64,000 nucleotides of DNA from positions 1,006,182 to 1,070,181 of the forward strand of contig PUQB01000021.1 in the NCBI GenBank assembly GCA_003024785.1. The letters are read 5' to 3'. The notes below the pieces were generated by a model. The model made no database searches. It saw only the letters and a list, made by a program, of their open reading frames with translations, and had not been told where the DNA came from. The DNA comes from Selaginella tamariscina. Taxonomy: Eukaryota > Streptophyta > Lycopodiopsida > Selaginellales > Selaginellaceae. The position numbers were made by a program, and so were the translations under genes. How positions within the stretch are numbered: the first letter of the stretch is position 1; the number at the start of each line of letters is the position of its first letter. Below are positions 36,744 to 49,299 of the stretch, in pieces.

Positions 36744-37382
36744 AAGAGAGAGAGGGAGAGATCATTTTGAGTAGAATTTACATAAAGGATATTCTCCCAG
36801 CATATTCACGACATGGCACCAGCCAGTAATAACCAAAGATAAGATATTTATATAGATACACGTTATTATAAATAATAATGTGAATTATTAAATAAATAAT
36901 TATTTGAAGCAAATTTTAGATGTATTTATATATATCTTGAGAGTGTGTGTATATAGATCCGTATATAAAGAGAATATAAAAATATATAAAAAAAAATATA
37001 AAGAAGTTAAAAAAATTTGTTAGTTACCTCTTCATGTTATAATATTATAATTCATGTTATGTAAACATAAATATACAATATATACTTTTATATATAATAT
37101 GCACACGACCGTCTAGTTTGAGAATTTTGAAGTGAGTATATATACTGTAAAATATCTGCATATGTCCCTCTTATTAAATTAATCATAAAGTAATTAGATA
37201 ATAAATGATAAATTCTATATATTAGAGAAAATGGATTATTCATGATTTTATGTATTGTGCAGGTATCCATATATGTACACACGTTTATGTATAGCATATT
37301 TGTTGATATGTACATGTGTGCGTGTGAAAGCTGTGTATGCGTAAGTTTTGTTAACGCTAAGTATGATGTGTATGTGTTAAAT

Positions 37383-37438
<56 letters not shown>

Positions 37439-37533
37439 ACACACACACACACCTATGTTACACACACACAAGTATCTCAGAGAGAACCAATTTGCCCTAA
37501 TCCCCTGGTTTATAACCCTAGTTTGGCAACAGA
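34911..37533. other. AT-rich intergenic region
   Basis: A CCGTTGGATC motif lies at 36138. Compound microsatellites occur at 36672-36755 (TA, then TG, then AG) and at 37385-37450 (TA, then GA, then CA), the second just upstream of the ARC3-like start. No gene is recognised. Confidence 0.45.
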
Positions 37534-38917
37534 ATGGCTTTGACGAATGCAGAGTCGGCCATTTTGTACAATGTAGCTGGAGCGGGAAGCAGGAGGCCAT
37601 GGCGGAGCAGGTGCTTTCTTCTCGCCTCCAGGAAGAGCAGCTTCAATGGCGCATTCACAATCTCCAGCCCAAGGTGTGTTTTCGCGTGTGTATCCGTTAT
37701 TTCATTTATATAATCAATGTAGGATATAAGATGTCAAAGAGATACATACTCCAGAATCTGTAATATCTATATCTATCTATCTATCCTATATATATATATA
37801 TAATATATATATATTGTATGTCTGTACGAGAGACAGTTCTAGAGGAGAAACGTAAAGAAACTGTATGTAGTCAGATATATAATACAAGAAGTGCCGTGTG
37901 TTTCTCTACATCCATATAGAAGAGTACACACACACTTACTAGAGTGTGTGTATGTGTGTGTTTTGTATATTATGTGTGACACTCTTTGAATGTTTTATTA
38001 TTTTTTCCTTTCCATAACCATATCTTGTTTACTCATTAACTATTGGATTAGATTTTTTTTAATCACCACAAGTGGTAGTCAGCTTAGAGTCCTTTAATCT
38101 CCACCTCTATATGGATAAGAATGTTGTAATATCCATACATTCCATCTATTACATGTTCGTATGGATGTATAAGAACGCTTGATAGCCCAGGTATTTTATA
38201 CTGCTTAAAGACACGGTTGTACTTTATTGGTATATATGTCTAAATAATTACCTATGTAGAGGAGACACACACATTGTTGGACAGACTAATACAACCACGT
38301 ATATATGTACAATACGTTGTTTATATGTTGTATAGAAAAAATATACTTGTGAAGACCTGAGTACTGCCTATAACTTTGTTGTTTATATATGCATGTGTGT
38401 GGACTCATTGTTCCGAGCCGCTTGCAGGTCTCCTAGGCTATTGGAACAAAGAGAAGGTATGTTAAGTAAGATATACTCTTTCAATTTTATTCTTTTTTAT
38501 AGTAGTTTAGATATGTAGAATTTAATCATTATGGTGGAACAGTTTCAGGAGTACAGATGGAAGAATCTTTCATTATACGTAACAAGAAGCCTGCTGCGGT
38601 CGAGGCTGCAATTGTGCTGGTATGTATCATTTATATTATATATGTGTATGTATATGTCTGTCTATCTGTTATCATTCATTAATATGATCTGTTTCTAAAG
38701 GTGTTAGGAGCAGGAACTTGTGGAGACACAGTTACAATTGCTCAAAAGTTGAATGAAATTCGGTCTAAAGGGGGACTTGGGATCAGTATTGCCACGAAAC
38801 CGTTCAAATTCGAGGGCCATAAACGGCTCGTCAAAGTAAGTTGTTTGATATACAAAAACCGTATTATTTTATGCGTGTGCGTGTGCGTGTGCGTGTGCGT
38901 GTGCGTGCGTGTGTGTT

Positions 38918-38952
<35 letters not shown>

Positions 38953-40374
38953 GATATACACATTTATAGCTTATTCTGTCTGCATGAACTAAAAGAGTAG
39001 GCTGAGCAGACACTTGTGACGCTCCAATCTGCTTCAGACTTGCTTCTTGGTATCTCTCCCTCTCTCTCTTCTCTCTCTCTCTCTCACACACACACACGCC
39101 CTTGTATTCATAAATACATGCAGATTTCTTACTTCAAATCATGTTTATTCAGCAAATGTATTTTCTAATCATCCTATTACAGTTATTGAGCACGATACTC
39201 TTTTATCAATGGATGGTATAAACAGTACTAGAAGCATCAAGAATATCAAATGATATAGTGTCACTCGCGGTTCAAACTGTAACAGCACTTGTATCTGTAA
39301 GTGTGTTAAATAGAACAGAATAGTCTCTGTCGCTCGATTTTTCTTATAAATAATTAAACAATTTTTAACTGCAGGGTCACTCTATGTTTTACGACAGACC
39401 AGGGGAGCCAAAGAAGTTGGGGATTCTGATATGGTACTTGAATGTGTGTGCAATGTCCATGTAAATAACACACGTGCGTGTAATTTCAGGTACTTCCTTT
39501 CTTAGGCAAAGGAAACTTGAGATATGGAAGAGGTTTTTCAATGGAAGAAGCAGTTCGACAAGCTTTCCTTATGTTACCACTGTCAGAAACGGTGCGTGCG
39601 TGAGTATGCAGAATTTTTCACATAAAGCAAATTTGCTCATATGTGTATGTGCATATACGTACATATACACTTGCATGTACATACATATGATCTTTATACC
39701 AATTCCTAATATGTAACTGCAGGAAAAGAACGGATTTGTGATTTGTGGATTAACTAAACCAACAGGATTAAGGAAAAGCGGGATTAAATCACTTGTCGCT
39801 ACACTCCGTTCTTTTCTCGGTCCCGATGCTACCATAATATTCTCCCCTATTCAGGAGAATATTACTATGGACATTCAACCAGTTGTTATAATTACAGGGT
39901 ATAGTATCGTTATTATAAATATTAACGAGTATGTAGGTTTCTTACTTCTATATGATTTTCTTATATGTAAGAATATGTGTATATACATTTAATTAATATA
40001 TATAAAACTCACGGTTATGCAGACCAACATATGACAATGAACAAAAAGATATTTTAGGAGTTTCAGAGCAAGTTTCACATTTGGATATTGTTCACGAAAA
40101 CGAGAGGGTAAGTACAAAAGGTGAAGATTCGAGAAAGATATTGGAATCTCATGAAGTAAAAGCAGCATCTACAAAGGTATTTATTCGTATTCTAAATTTT
40201 GCATTAGTATCACAAAGAGTACATGTGTGTGTGTGGGTGCAGTTTACAGAATTAATGTTAAATATATGCTATATGACCCAGTGCATACACTAGTGTAGAT
40301 ATGTAGTTTTGTTGCTCTACTCTTGATTAAAGTCATGAAGCTGCGTGTGTGTGTGTGTCTATATATATAATATA

Positions 40375-40423
<49 letters not shown>

Positions 40424-41042
40424 GAACAGGCATGCGTATCTCAGAAATTCGTGTCTATTTCTTAATAGTTCATAATACAGCTTACAATCTTTCAGTATGT
40501 AGAGGTACAAGCTGACAAGCTAGGGAATATACTACAGCCACTGCCGTACGATCCTGCCGCTGTACCGCATACGAGCGTGTTGAAGATGGGAATAGAGGCC
40601 GTATTGGACGTGTGCAAAACAGTGATCAAAGACAAGAAAGAACCATTTAAAGAGCCGTCTCTTTCACAACGAGCTGCTTCCATGCTGGTTAGTACACACA
40701 TATATACACCTTGTGTGTGTATCCACACAAGCTTACAAATACGTGTGTGTGTGTGTACTAACCAATATCAATCGTCTTAGAATTGCGTTAAAATGTATAT
40801 TATGTGCAAAACTGGTTAAACCTGCAGTTAGTTTATTGATATTAACTGAGCTTAACTAAATCATAGAACTCGTGTATGTATATTGTGATAGTCAGTTATT
40901 AATTTTAGTCATACGGTGTACGCATATGTGTATATATATGCACATATATACTATGTCATTTATATATATGGATGATTCTTAGTTCTTGAATCTTTTTTTG
41001 TTTCAGGAGCAAGAAAGGACCTCAAGGAATTTACCTCCTTAG
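37534..41042 (+). CDS. ARC3-like FtsZ-related plastid division protein without MORN repeats
   Basis: The family is recognised from GAGTCGDTVTIAQKLNEIRS with KPFKFEGHKRLVK (38707-38835), the FtsZ-type GTPase core region, and from the C-terminal LSQRAASMLEQERTSRNL, which matches the end of the ARC3 middle domain. Other exons are 39376-39433 (GSLYVLRQTRGAKEVGDSDM), 39490-39591 (LRYGRGFSMEEAVRQAFLML), 39723-39897 (NGFVICGLTKPTGLRKSGI), 40022-40177, 40496-40687 and 41007-41042. Exon 1 (from 37534) starts MALTNAESAILYNVAGAG and is Arg/Ser-rich like a transit peptide; exons between 37673 and 38550 are uncertain. One frame break lies near 39210. ARC3 restrains FtsZ assembly away from mid-plastid. In Arabidopsis a MORN domain follows this point; here a stop follows and no MORN units are seen downstream. 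Confidence 0.7.
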
Positions 41043-43229
41043 TAGGAAACGTAAACTCATGTAGTAACTCTTGATATGCTTGCGTACATGTGTGTGCGTG
41101 CGTGCTGGATTCATGTGTGTGTGAGAGAGAGAGATACGAGTACTATTTTGATATCGAGTTTTGATTATATCATGTGGAACATTAGGATACAATGATTTAT
41201 TTTAATGTATTTGTAAATTTCCCTCCTCACACCTACAATATTATGGTTTACATTTTAATTTACTATTGTTTTAATGATTAAATTTAATATAACATTTATA
41301 TGCTCAAGTTTAACTTTAAATTTACATTTACTTATTTATCTATTTAAATTGTAATTTTAAATCGAAATATTAATTGCAGTTTATACTTTGGTAACATAAG
41401 ATTTCCACTTCTGAAAGGACATTTAAGGTATAACATAATTTTTTAAATTTTTAATAGATTTAATTATTTAAATATGTGTTTTATTTATTAATGGCTTAAT
41501 ATTATTTATTAATTTTATAATGTGTTATTATGGAAAGTTAAATTAATAGGTCTTATATGTGGGAATCCAACCAGGTTTCAATGGATCTTTCATTACACAA
41601 GCATGCCTATTTACATTCACATATAAAATACATAGAATGTGATATATAGATACTTAACTAATTGTGTTAAATCACCATCTCTAGTGTAGTGTAAAAAAAC
41701 AGATGGGCTATGTTGACATACTCTTTACTTCATTATAATGATATTATAATGAATGATTTAATTTTTATTCTAATCTACAATGTTATTTAAGAAGAGATGA
41801 TGGTAAAATAATTATAATATATAAGTAATATTTTAAATTTATAAATTATAATATATATTAAAAATATGCCTTAATTAGCACTATGTTTGTTAAATATGTA
41901 AATTAATTATTTATTTAAAGCTGTCTCATGTGAAATATATTAAACTATGTTTAAATATTAATATGAATATACCCGTGTGTGCTTTATTACATGTATAAAT
42001 GTCTAAATTTTAGTTTGGAAATAATAGTTATATAAACTAGAATAGAGTAATAATAACTTTGATTTTAAAACAACATATGCACATACACATACTTATAAAT
42101 ACTTATATATACATGTTATATATAATTCAAACTATCTTAGAGATGAAGTTTCTGTAATTATCATATATGATTAATATTAAAATTTAAGAATGACATAAAA
42201 TTTAAACCAATTGATTAAAATATACATAAATAATCTAAACATCATTGCTGTCCCACATAAAATCATTATTACTATATTATAAATTTATAATTATGCTTTT
42301 ATATAAAATTTAAGTATTCTTAGTAAAACTGTATTATTATTTCATCTTAAATAAAAGAATTTAAGATAGTAAATCGTTTTATTGTTATCCTTTCTTAAAC
42401 TAAATTTTAACTAAGTTAAAAAAATTAACCCACATCCTTGTATAAAATCTAAGTTCATTATTTAACAATCACTTAGATAAAATATTTCCACTTGTATGTA
42501 AAATGATAAATTATAGTTCATATGATTTATTAAGTTTAATATTCTAATCTATAACTGAAATTTGTAAGTACAAAAATACCACATGGACTGTTTAAAGTTT
42601 CGTACGTTAATGTGTAACATAAAAATATAAAAAACTATTCTCTTTATTAAATTATAAACCTTAACTATTTAATTATTTAAGTATTCATGTTCTATATTAA
42701 ATATAACCATTCAATGTATATAATAAGTATTTACCTTTAAATACCTTTACACAACCAACACTTTGAAGTCAATCACTGTGGTTCAGTTTGGAAGTCATTA
42801 AAACAGTGCAAAACAGTTATATTACTGGAGTAATAAGACGAAGGCCTGGTCTGTTTGACTTGCTTTTTGTATTTGAAACTGTTTCCGCAACTTGCTTTTT
42901 TCTTATTTTGGTTTTTTCAAAAACTGATGGTCTTGTTTATTTCAAGTGGTGATATATTTAATATTTTATTCTAATGTCTATTGTAAATAAAATGAGCATG
43001 TATATAGTCTCATTTTTAAATATTATTAGCAATTTTAATATTTAATTAATAATTTTAATATTATAAAAATGTTTTTTAGAACAATATATGTTTAAAGAAA
43101 GATTTAAATGTATATTATTAAATAATTAATTAAAAATTAAAATTATATATTAATTAATATTTTTTTTATATTTTTATTTTCTTATATCATGCCCATTTTA
43201 GTTCTACCTGATAACAAGTATAAAACTTA
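41043..43229. other. AT-rich intergenic region
   Basis: A TG-AG compound microsatellite lies at 41088-41135 right after the ARC3-like stop. The rest is very AT-rich with no coding frame and separates the tail of ARC3-like from the tail of the VWA-Cache gene. Confidence 0.5.
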
Positions 43230-46020
43230 TTATTCTACCACATTGACAATTTTTAATTGGTGTGTTCTTTCAATCATAAGACTGGGTGTAGTCCCTCTAG
43301 ATGATGTAGCGTCTAGTGGGTCAATCCGGACATCCCTTTGGGGATTAAGTTGAGCTTTTCGTTTGCATGTTCTTCTTTTGTAAATTGTAAGCACCAGCCC
43401 AATAGAACCAGCAGCAAGAAACTCCAATAGAAACACCAAGAATGACTGGCTTGAGATTTGATTTCTTTCCCCGAGAACAGTTTTGTCCACAGCATATAAA
43501 TTCTGACAAGGGGTTATTAAATTCTTCCCTTCACAAATGGGATTGAGTGGGGTGGAAGGGCAATTCACAGTCCCATCGACCTAGAATCCAGATTAAGTAC
43601 ATTCCCAGGATACATAAGCACTTACCTGTTTTGGAGGAACAAAGTTTAAATATGAAGCTTGTAAGCTTGTAGGAGGAGCACTTCTCTTAGAAACGGCTTC
43701 CTGAACATCTTTTTCTCCGACCTCTTTCATGAGCACATTGAGCATAACATCCACTCCTGCAACTCCTATCAGCCTCTGATTCCCATCGAATGCTGAAGAA
43801 CTAAAGATGTATTAACATAAGTTAAGGTTTTCACTATGCTAATAATCTATTTGGCATCTCATGACTATGCATACGAATCGGACACGAACAAGACGTTAAA
43901 TACACACATACATACATTATACATACATAAGTCGTCGGGAATCTTATATGTCACCAACACCACCTGGATAAGTACAAGTTGTGACATCTCCAAGTCCACC
44001 TGCATCATTATAAACATCAGCCCAGATGGGTCTCTTTTGCACGCTGACAAATCGAAGCCAAGCAACATAATTGAAGTAGCTCTGCAGTTTCCACAGTGGA
44101 TCCCCGTCGTCTTCTACAGTATCAAATGTCATGTTCAGGCTACTTTGCATCTGAGTCAGTGCTTTATCATTGGACTTATCATTTCCAATCCTATACATGA
44201 AGACTACGACATTGGCTTGATTGAGCTGCATGAAAACGGGACTCATTTCTGTCATGTTGAGATTGCTAGCAAATTGTCCGCTGGTTAAAATGAGCAATAC
44301 CTATCAAAACAATTATAAGTTATTAAGTGAGCTAGAGGAACTTATCAACGACTGTAAAGAATTAAACTCCTGAAATTTATATAAAATGAATTCAAACTTA
44401 AACTCTCGCTACTTCCAGATGATGTCAAAGTGCACAAAACATAGTTTATAAGCAATTAATAGAATAAAATAACACCATGAACTGCAGATAATATAAATAT
44501 ATCATATGGTACTGTAAAGTGCGGAACCACCTTACTATAATTGTGTCTTACTTTCAAATTTGTCCTGGAACCGAAGAACTGAAGTGCATTAGACATGGCA
44601 GTTTTTATATCATTTGGTGTGTTATCCACATTCACATTATCGATCGCATCCCTTAGCTTTTTAATTTCCGGTTGGTCATAAGAAGTTTCTATGTTATCGA
44701 GAGACACTGAAACCTGCATTATCATAAAATTTAAGTACATAATTATTATATTTAACTACTGGCTTACTTGTGTTCCAATAGGACCACCGCTAAGTTTTGA
44801 AATGGCGACTTCATCACCAGTGGTAAATGTGTAGAGTTCAGTCAATATCTTCCTAGTAACATTTGAGCAGGAAATCATGTTTGTAGACACAACCCGGTTG
44901 CTCATGAACGTTGAAGTGTCCATGAGAATGTACAATGATTTAATGACTACAAACATATTGATGTACCACGATCTTCTTCTGGGGTCATATTCATCACATT
45001 GTTGGTGATCAAGATAATCCTGAAAAATATTACAACCGTCTTCTTAATGTGTGAGTGTGCGTGTGCACGTGTGTATGCTGATAATAAATGCTGCAACTAG
45101 TTTTTTTTTTCAAACCATAGCCATGTCACAGGGTCACAAGCACTGATCTGCATATGTAAGTATTTCATAAGGGATTCTTAAAGCCTCCCCTATGTATTTC
45201 TTGTGAAGAAAAAAAAAGCAAGTGAAGTTTTGACAGTTTTAATAATATGGTGGTGCATGCTAGAAGAAAACAAGTGCAGAACATGTGTGGTGTGTGTGTG
45301 TGTGGGCGCGCATGTGTCAAGCACCTCATTAGCTTGCAGATGCATGCAAGCCTGAAGTGTTTGTTGAGCCATGCATACTTACTCGACCGGGATAAACATA
45401 AGCAAATCCCTGGGCATCTCCAAAGTATAACCAGCCTTTAGAGGAATCAGTTATACTTTCATATATGGACTGTAGTTTTTGGCCAAGTGGTTTCTGAACA
45501 CAGATTGACTTTTGAATTGCATCCGCTTGTGGCAAAGGTGATAGCCTACCAAGTTCACATGTTTTCCTTAGAATCTTGAACATCAAGTGTGTATATGGTT
45601 ACATATGTTGCATTCAATGTTATCCATGTTGTTTAACTAAATAGTACTATCTAACTCATGCATATGGTTGTGTGTGTAGTCTTAAATAAGTTTTACAGTA
45701 CCTGATATAAGATTTCTGGATTGAGATGCGCAGGTCACTACAAGAGCTAGAACAGCCAGGATTACTGTTCACGGGTAAACATTTCGAAAGATGTTGAATT
45801 TCGTGTGTCCCTTGAGGCTTGCAGGGTTGCCTCAAACATGTATTTGGTGTGCAATTTTTCAAAGAATCTACAAAAAAAGTTTGAAAATCTGTTACTGTTA
45901 TGCATTTGTGTATATCTAGTGATTACCACAAACTTTTACAAGATTAGAAATAGCTTGATTGGCGATCTCTTGGACTTGGGAGTCTGTCTGGTTTAGAAGA
46001 GTTTCTATCTTATTGATTTC
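43230..46020 (-). CDS. VWA-Cache membrane protein, resembling calcium-channel alpha2/delta subunits
   Basis: Minus-strand exons traced: about 46020-45925, 45870-45702, 45560-45383, 45019-44768, 44712-44552, 44300-43964, 43792-43626 and 43580-43230. Order of parts: an N-terminal helix (LLNQTDSQVQEIANQAISNL), a Cys-rich segment, a VGCC-alpha2/delta-like piece (GWLYFGDAQGFAYVYPGR; CDEYDPRRRSWY), a VWA domain (SLYILMDTSTFMSN to LLILTSGQFASN), a Cache domain (RPIWADVYNDAGGLGDV to GNQRLIGVAGVDVML), a short Cys-rich stalk and a single C-terminal membrane helix (FLVFLLEFLAAGSIGLVLTI) followed by basic residues. The MIDAS motif is DTSTF instead of DxSxS, so metal binding is probably weak or lost. In animals such proteins traffic Ca channels. 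The plant role is unknown. A signal peptide exon was not found, so the N-terminus is incomplete. Confidence 0.68.
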
Positions 46021-46179
46021 CTGTGAATATAGTACTTGTAATAGACAAATTAGATGCAGCGTTGCCAACGCAAATTACGAGATCTTAGACAAACCATTGC
46101 ATTCAATTAAAGAACAGTCAAGTGATAAGTCAACATTAGCTGACAAACTCATGAATCCTATGAGTCTCGTCCGTTAATC

Positions 46180-46310
46180 ACGTCCGTAACCGTTAGATCC
46201 AACATATTAATATCCAACGTCTTAAAATCCATCGCCAGTTAACATTTTATATTTTTTATAAATCTCACCCGTTAGATTTAATATATTAATATCCAACGTC
46301 CGAGAATTGT
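46180..46310. repeat. Duplicated hairpin element upstream of the VWA-Cache gene
   Basis: CCGTTAGATCCAACATATTA followed by ATATCCAACGTC occurs at 46189-46220 and again, slightly changed, at 46268-46300. Within each copy CGTTRGAT can pair with ATCCAACG, giving a small hairpin. It lies in the likely promoter of the minus-strand gene. Confidence 0.55.
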
Positions 46311-47825
46311 CGTCGACCCAATCGCCAAACAGGATTAACCCCACCAATACGACGTGCCCGTAACCCTACCCCTCAGAGTTACAGGCATATAAACCCTACT
46401 CACGCTTGAGGGGGTATACCTGTAACCCCTCAAGGCAACAGGTTATCCAGTTCTTACATGAATGATCTAAAGCCAAGTATCAAGCTCTTGCCCGACATGT
46501 GCAAATTATAATTATCCATAAATCAGAATAGTTTTATTCCTGATTAGATGAGTAGAAAATCAAACATAAAACTAAAAATAAAGATAAAAAATGCATCATG
46601 GATGATCTCCTTGGAACAAATGAACATTACAGGTAATGGAAGTACAATGTACGTACATGTAAACATATATACATTCTCAACCAAAAGAAGGAGTCCGTCT
46701 AATGCACGCTGCACGATTCCGTACACTTTCGTATAGTTCACCTTATATAGTTTGGTATATTGGAAACTCAAATTTATAAACTGTGTACAAAATGTTATCT
46801 TTGGTGTCAAGGACATGTTTATGACATAGAAATATTTGTTATATTATAGTGGTAAAAATATTTGGAAGGTGAATCTAACTTTGCATAAGTATGTTTATCT
46901 TGTAGAAAAAATAAAAGATAATAATGATAATTAAAATGAATTAAAATAACTTTTGTTTTATTGTGTTAAAAACAAATTTTTGTTATAAATTGAGCAAATG
47001 AATGTATGAAATTTATTTTCAATTTCATAAAACTAATCAACATCCTTGACAGTGAAAATATGTGGTGCACTAATGTATAGTTGAATTTTGTTTTTAAAAA
47101 ATTAATCCCCCATCCTCAACATGAAGAATGATGCATGGCTCTCGAAGGTTGCAAGTTTAAACCTTGCTAGGGCCATGTACTATCTTCAGTGTTAAGGATG
47201 GTATAAAATTCACATCCTTCTAGGGTTATGCACCAACTTTGGGGCAAAACTTACAACTTCCAAGGTCATGCATCGTTTTCAGTGCCAAAGGGGATGGGGC
47301 ATAACTTGTTGAGTTCAATTACTTTTTAATACATGTCATAACATATAGTTTTTAACTACAAAGATCAATTTAGATTTCAATTTATATATAATTTCATGTC
47401 ACATTCATCATGAGAAGCTTAGCTGCAATAGGTTAGCTGCAAAACCCTATCTCTAAATTGAATAGTGTGTATTAACTAATTGCTCCTTGTGCCCAATGTA
47501 AACCATGGAATCAAAACACTCTAGATGGAAGCGATATTTATGAGTGAGAGAAAAGAAACTTGACATTATGGATGCTACCAAGCTTGATATCACTAATACT
47601 TTCGTGCAATGTGCAAAGGCATATGCTACTTCTTTTGGGTACGGTCCATCGTCAATTGAACTCCTTACTAGACACATTAGCAAGACCCTATGTCTAGGGA
47701 TATTATGTCACTGGTCGAGGAAGCCTCTCTTGAAGTTGACTTAACTTGAGGAACATTTAATCGACAAACAAAACGAAGTGACTCAAGAGGAAATCTGTGG
47801 TTTTGATATTAACAATGATTTATAT
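46311..47825. other. Intergenic region, no gene
   Basis: At 47130-47160 GGTTGCAAGTTTAAACCTTG resembles an RNA polymerase III B-box but no A-box or tRNA fold was found. Phrases around GGTCATGCA recur between 47150 and 47290. Nothing else is recognised. Confidence 0.35.
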
Positions 47826-48739
47826 TGTCAGAGTTTTTACCTGGTGCCACAAATGTGGCTCGCTAGATGCCAACCTTAAAAACCCTCTTTAGAAACCTCA
47901 TGAAATTTGGTAAATTAACCCATGTTAACAACCTATATCAAGAACTCACACCCACAATTGGCCAAGTCCATAAATAATGCTCACCTTGTGAGTTAGGATG
48001 GGTTGAGTTAGCTAGGTGCAAATATCGTTCTTAATTTAGCATGAATGAGGTGGCTGGAGCAAGGCCTCAACCACTATATTTACAGAACATAAATTCAGGC
48101 AATGCCTGTGAATGGATTATCGAACAAAAGAAGTTAAATAACTCCTAGACACAACGTACATGGTCTCAAGGGCGTAATTTCACCAACGTAAGGGTAAGGT
48201 ACCTTGAAGGTGGGATATACCCTTATTTTTTGAAAGTTGAGGTGGCACAATATAGGGTTGTGCCTTAATGACATAAGCTTAGCTGCACAATAAAAGAATA
48301 ATAAGCTCTCTTTTGAAACCCATGAACTCTCACTACATATACTCTACCTTATTTATGTGACAGAGCCCCCCTCCCCCTCTTTACCTACTTGTATAAGTAC
48401 GGATGCCAACCCCAATGATAATGAGTAGACCTAGCTTAACCTAACCCTAAACCTACCCTATAGGGCAACCCTAGGGTTAGGTCAACCTTAAGGGCTTTTT
48501 GACATGCTGGACTCACCAAGAAACCTAACTAGGAACGTTAAATCGGGAGAGAATTTTCTAGATGGAAGTCTTAGCTTCGCCTAAAGTTTTTGCAAATACC
48601 TAACAACGCTCGGTCAAATCATCATTAGATACTCAAGTGTATTAAGTGAGCATGTTTTTTTTTATACCCAACATAACTCGGTAAGTAACAATAATTAATT
48701 TTAAAGTAAAAGTAAAGGTCATAGTTAAAAATTATGACA
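47826..48739 (-). repeat. 3' LTR of the minus-strand Gypsy element (914 bp)
   Basis: On the minus strand it begins TGTCATAA and ends CTCTGACA, preceded by the purine-rich AAAGGCAGAAAGAG, a good polypurine tract. It aligns with the two LTRs at the left of the window but lacks about 0.7 kb of their 3' half. Confidence 0.7.
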
Positions 48740-49299
48740 CTCTTTCTGCCTTTGAAAATGTTAACGTCCTCGTTGACAAATAACTCTAATTCCAAGACTA
48801 GATTAAGTTAGGAAAATTAACCAAAAACTAACATAATCACTCTTTATAGAGTTAGTAAAAAGTTCACATAGTTTGCATTATCCCCCTTGCATTATGTGAA
48901 GCCAAGTACTTTAGAATTGTTGTTCACTAAGCTACTAATTCAATTATCAAAGGCACCACATGTGACATGAAGTCACCTGAAGACTTTTACATGTTTACAA
49001 AGTTTGTCATTTGACATAAATAATAAGTTAGTTAATTTTTTTACTTTAGTTAAAATTTTTATCAGAGTAATAGATTAATAAAAAATAAAGTTCACTTTAT
49101 TTTTCAATAATATCATTATAATTGGCTTAAGACTTCATTTCAAACTCACTCACCAACTCCATCGTATTTTGTAGATTCTCCAATGATTCCTATGTTGATT
49201 CACACGTCAAATAACCCTTCCACTTGACAAGATATTCTAGCTTACATTTCTGCAACCATAAACTTTCCTTATGTTAAATATGAATTCAGCCTCATACTT

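Noticed and set aside
43836..44288. 150-codon plus-strand open frame
   Set aside because: It is the antisense reading of the VWA-Cache exon at 43964-44300, which has clear domain content on the minus strand.
47130..47300. Possible tRNA-derived SINE
   Set aside because: A B-box-like GGTTGCAAGTTTAAACC is present, but no A-box at proper spacing, no poly-A tail and no target duplication were found.
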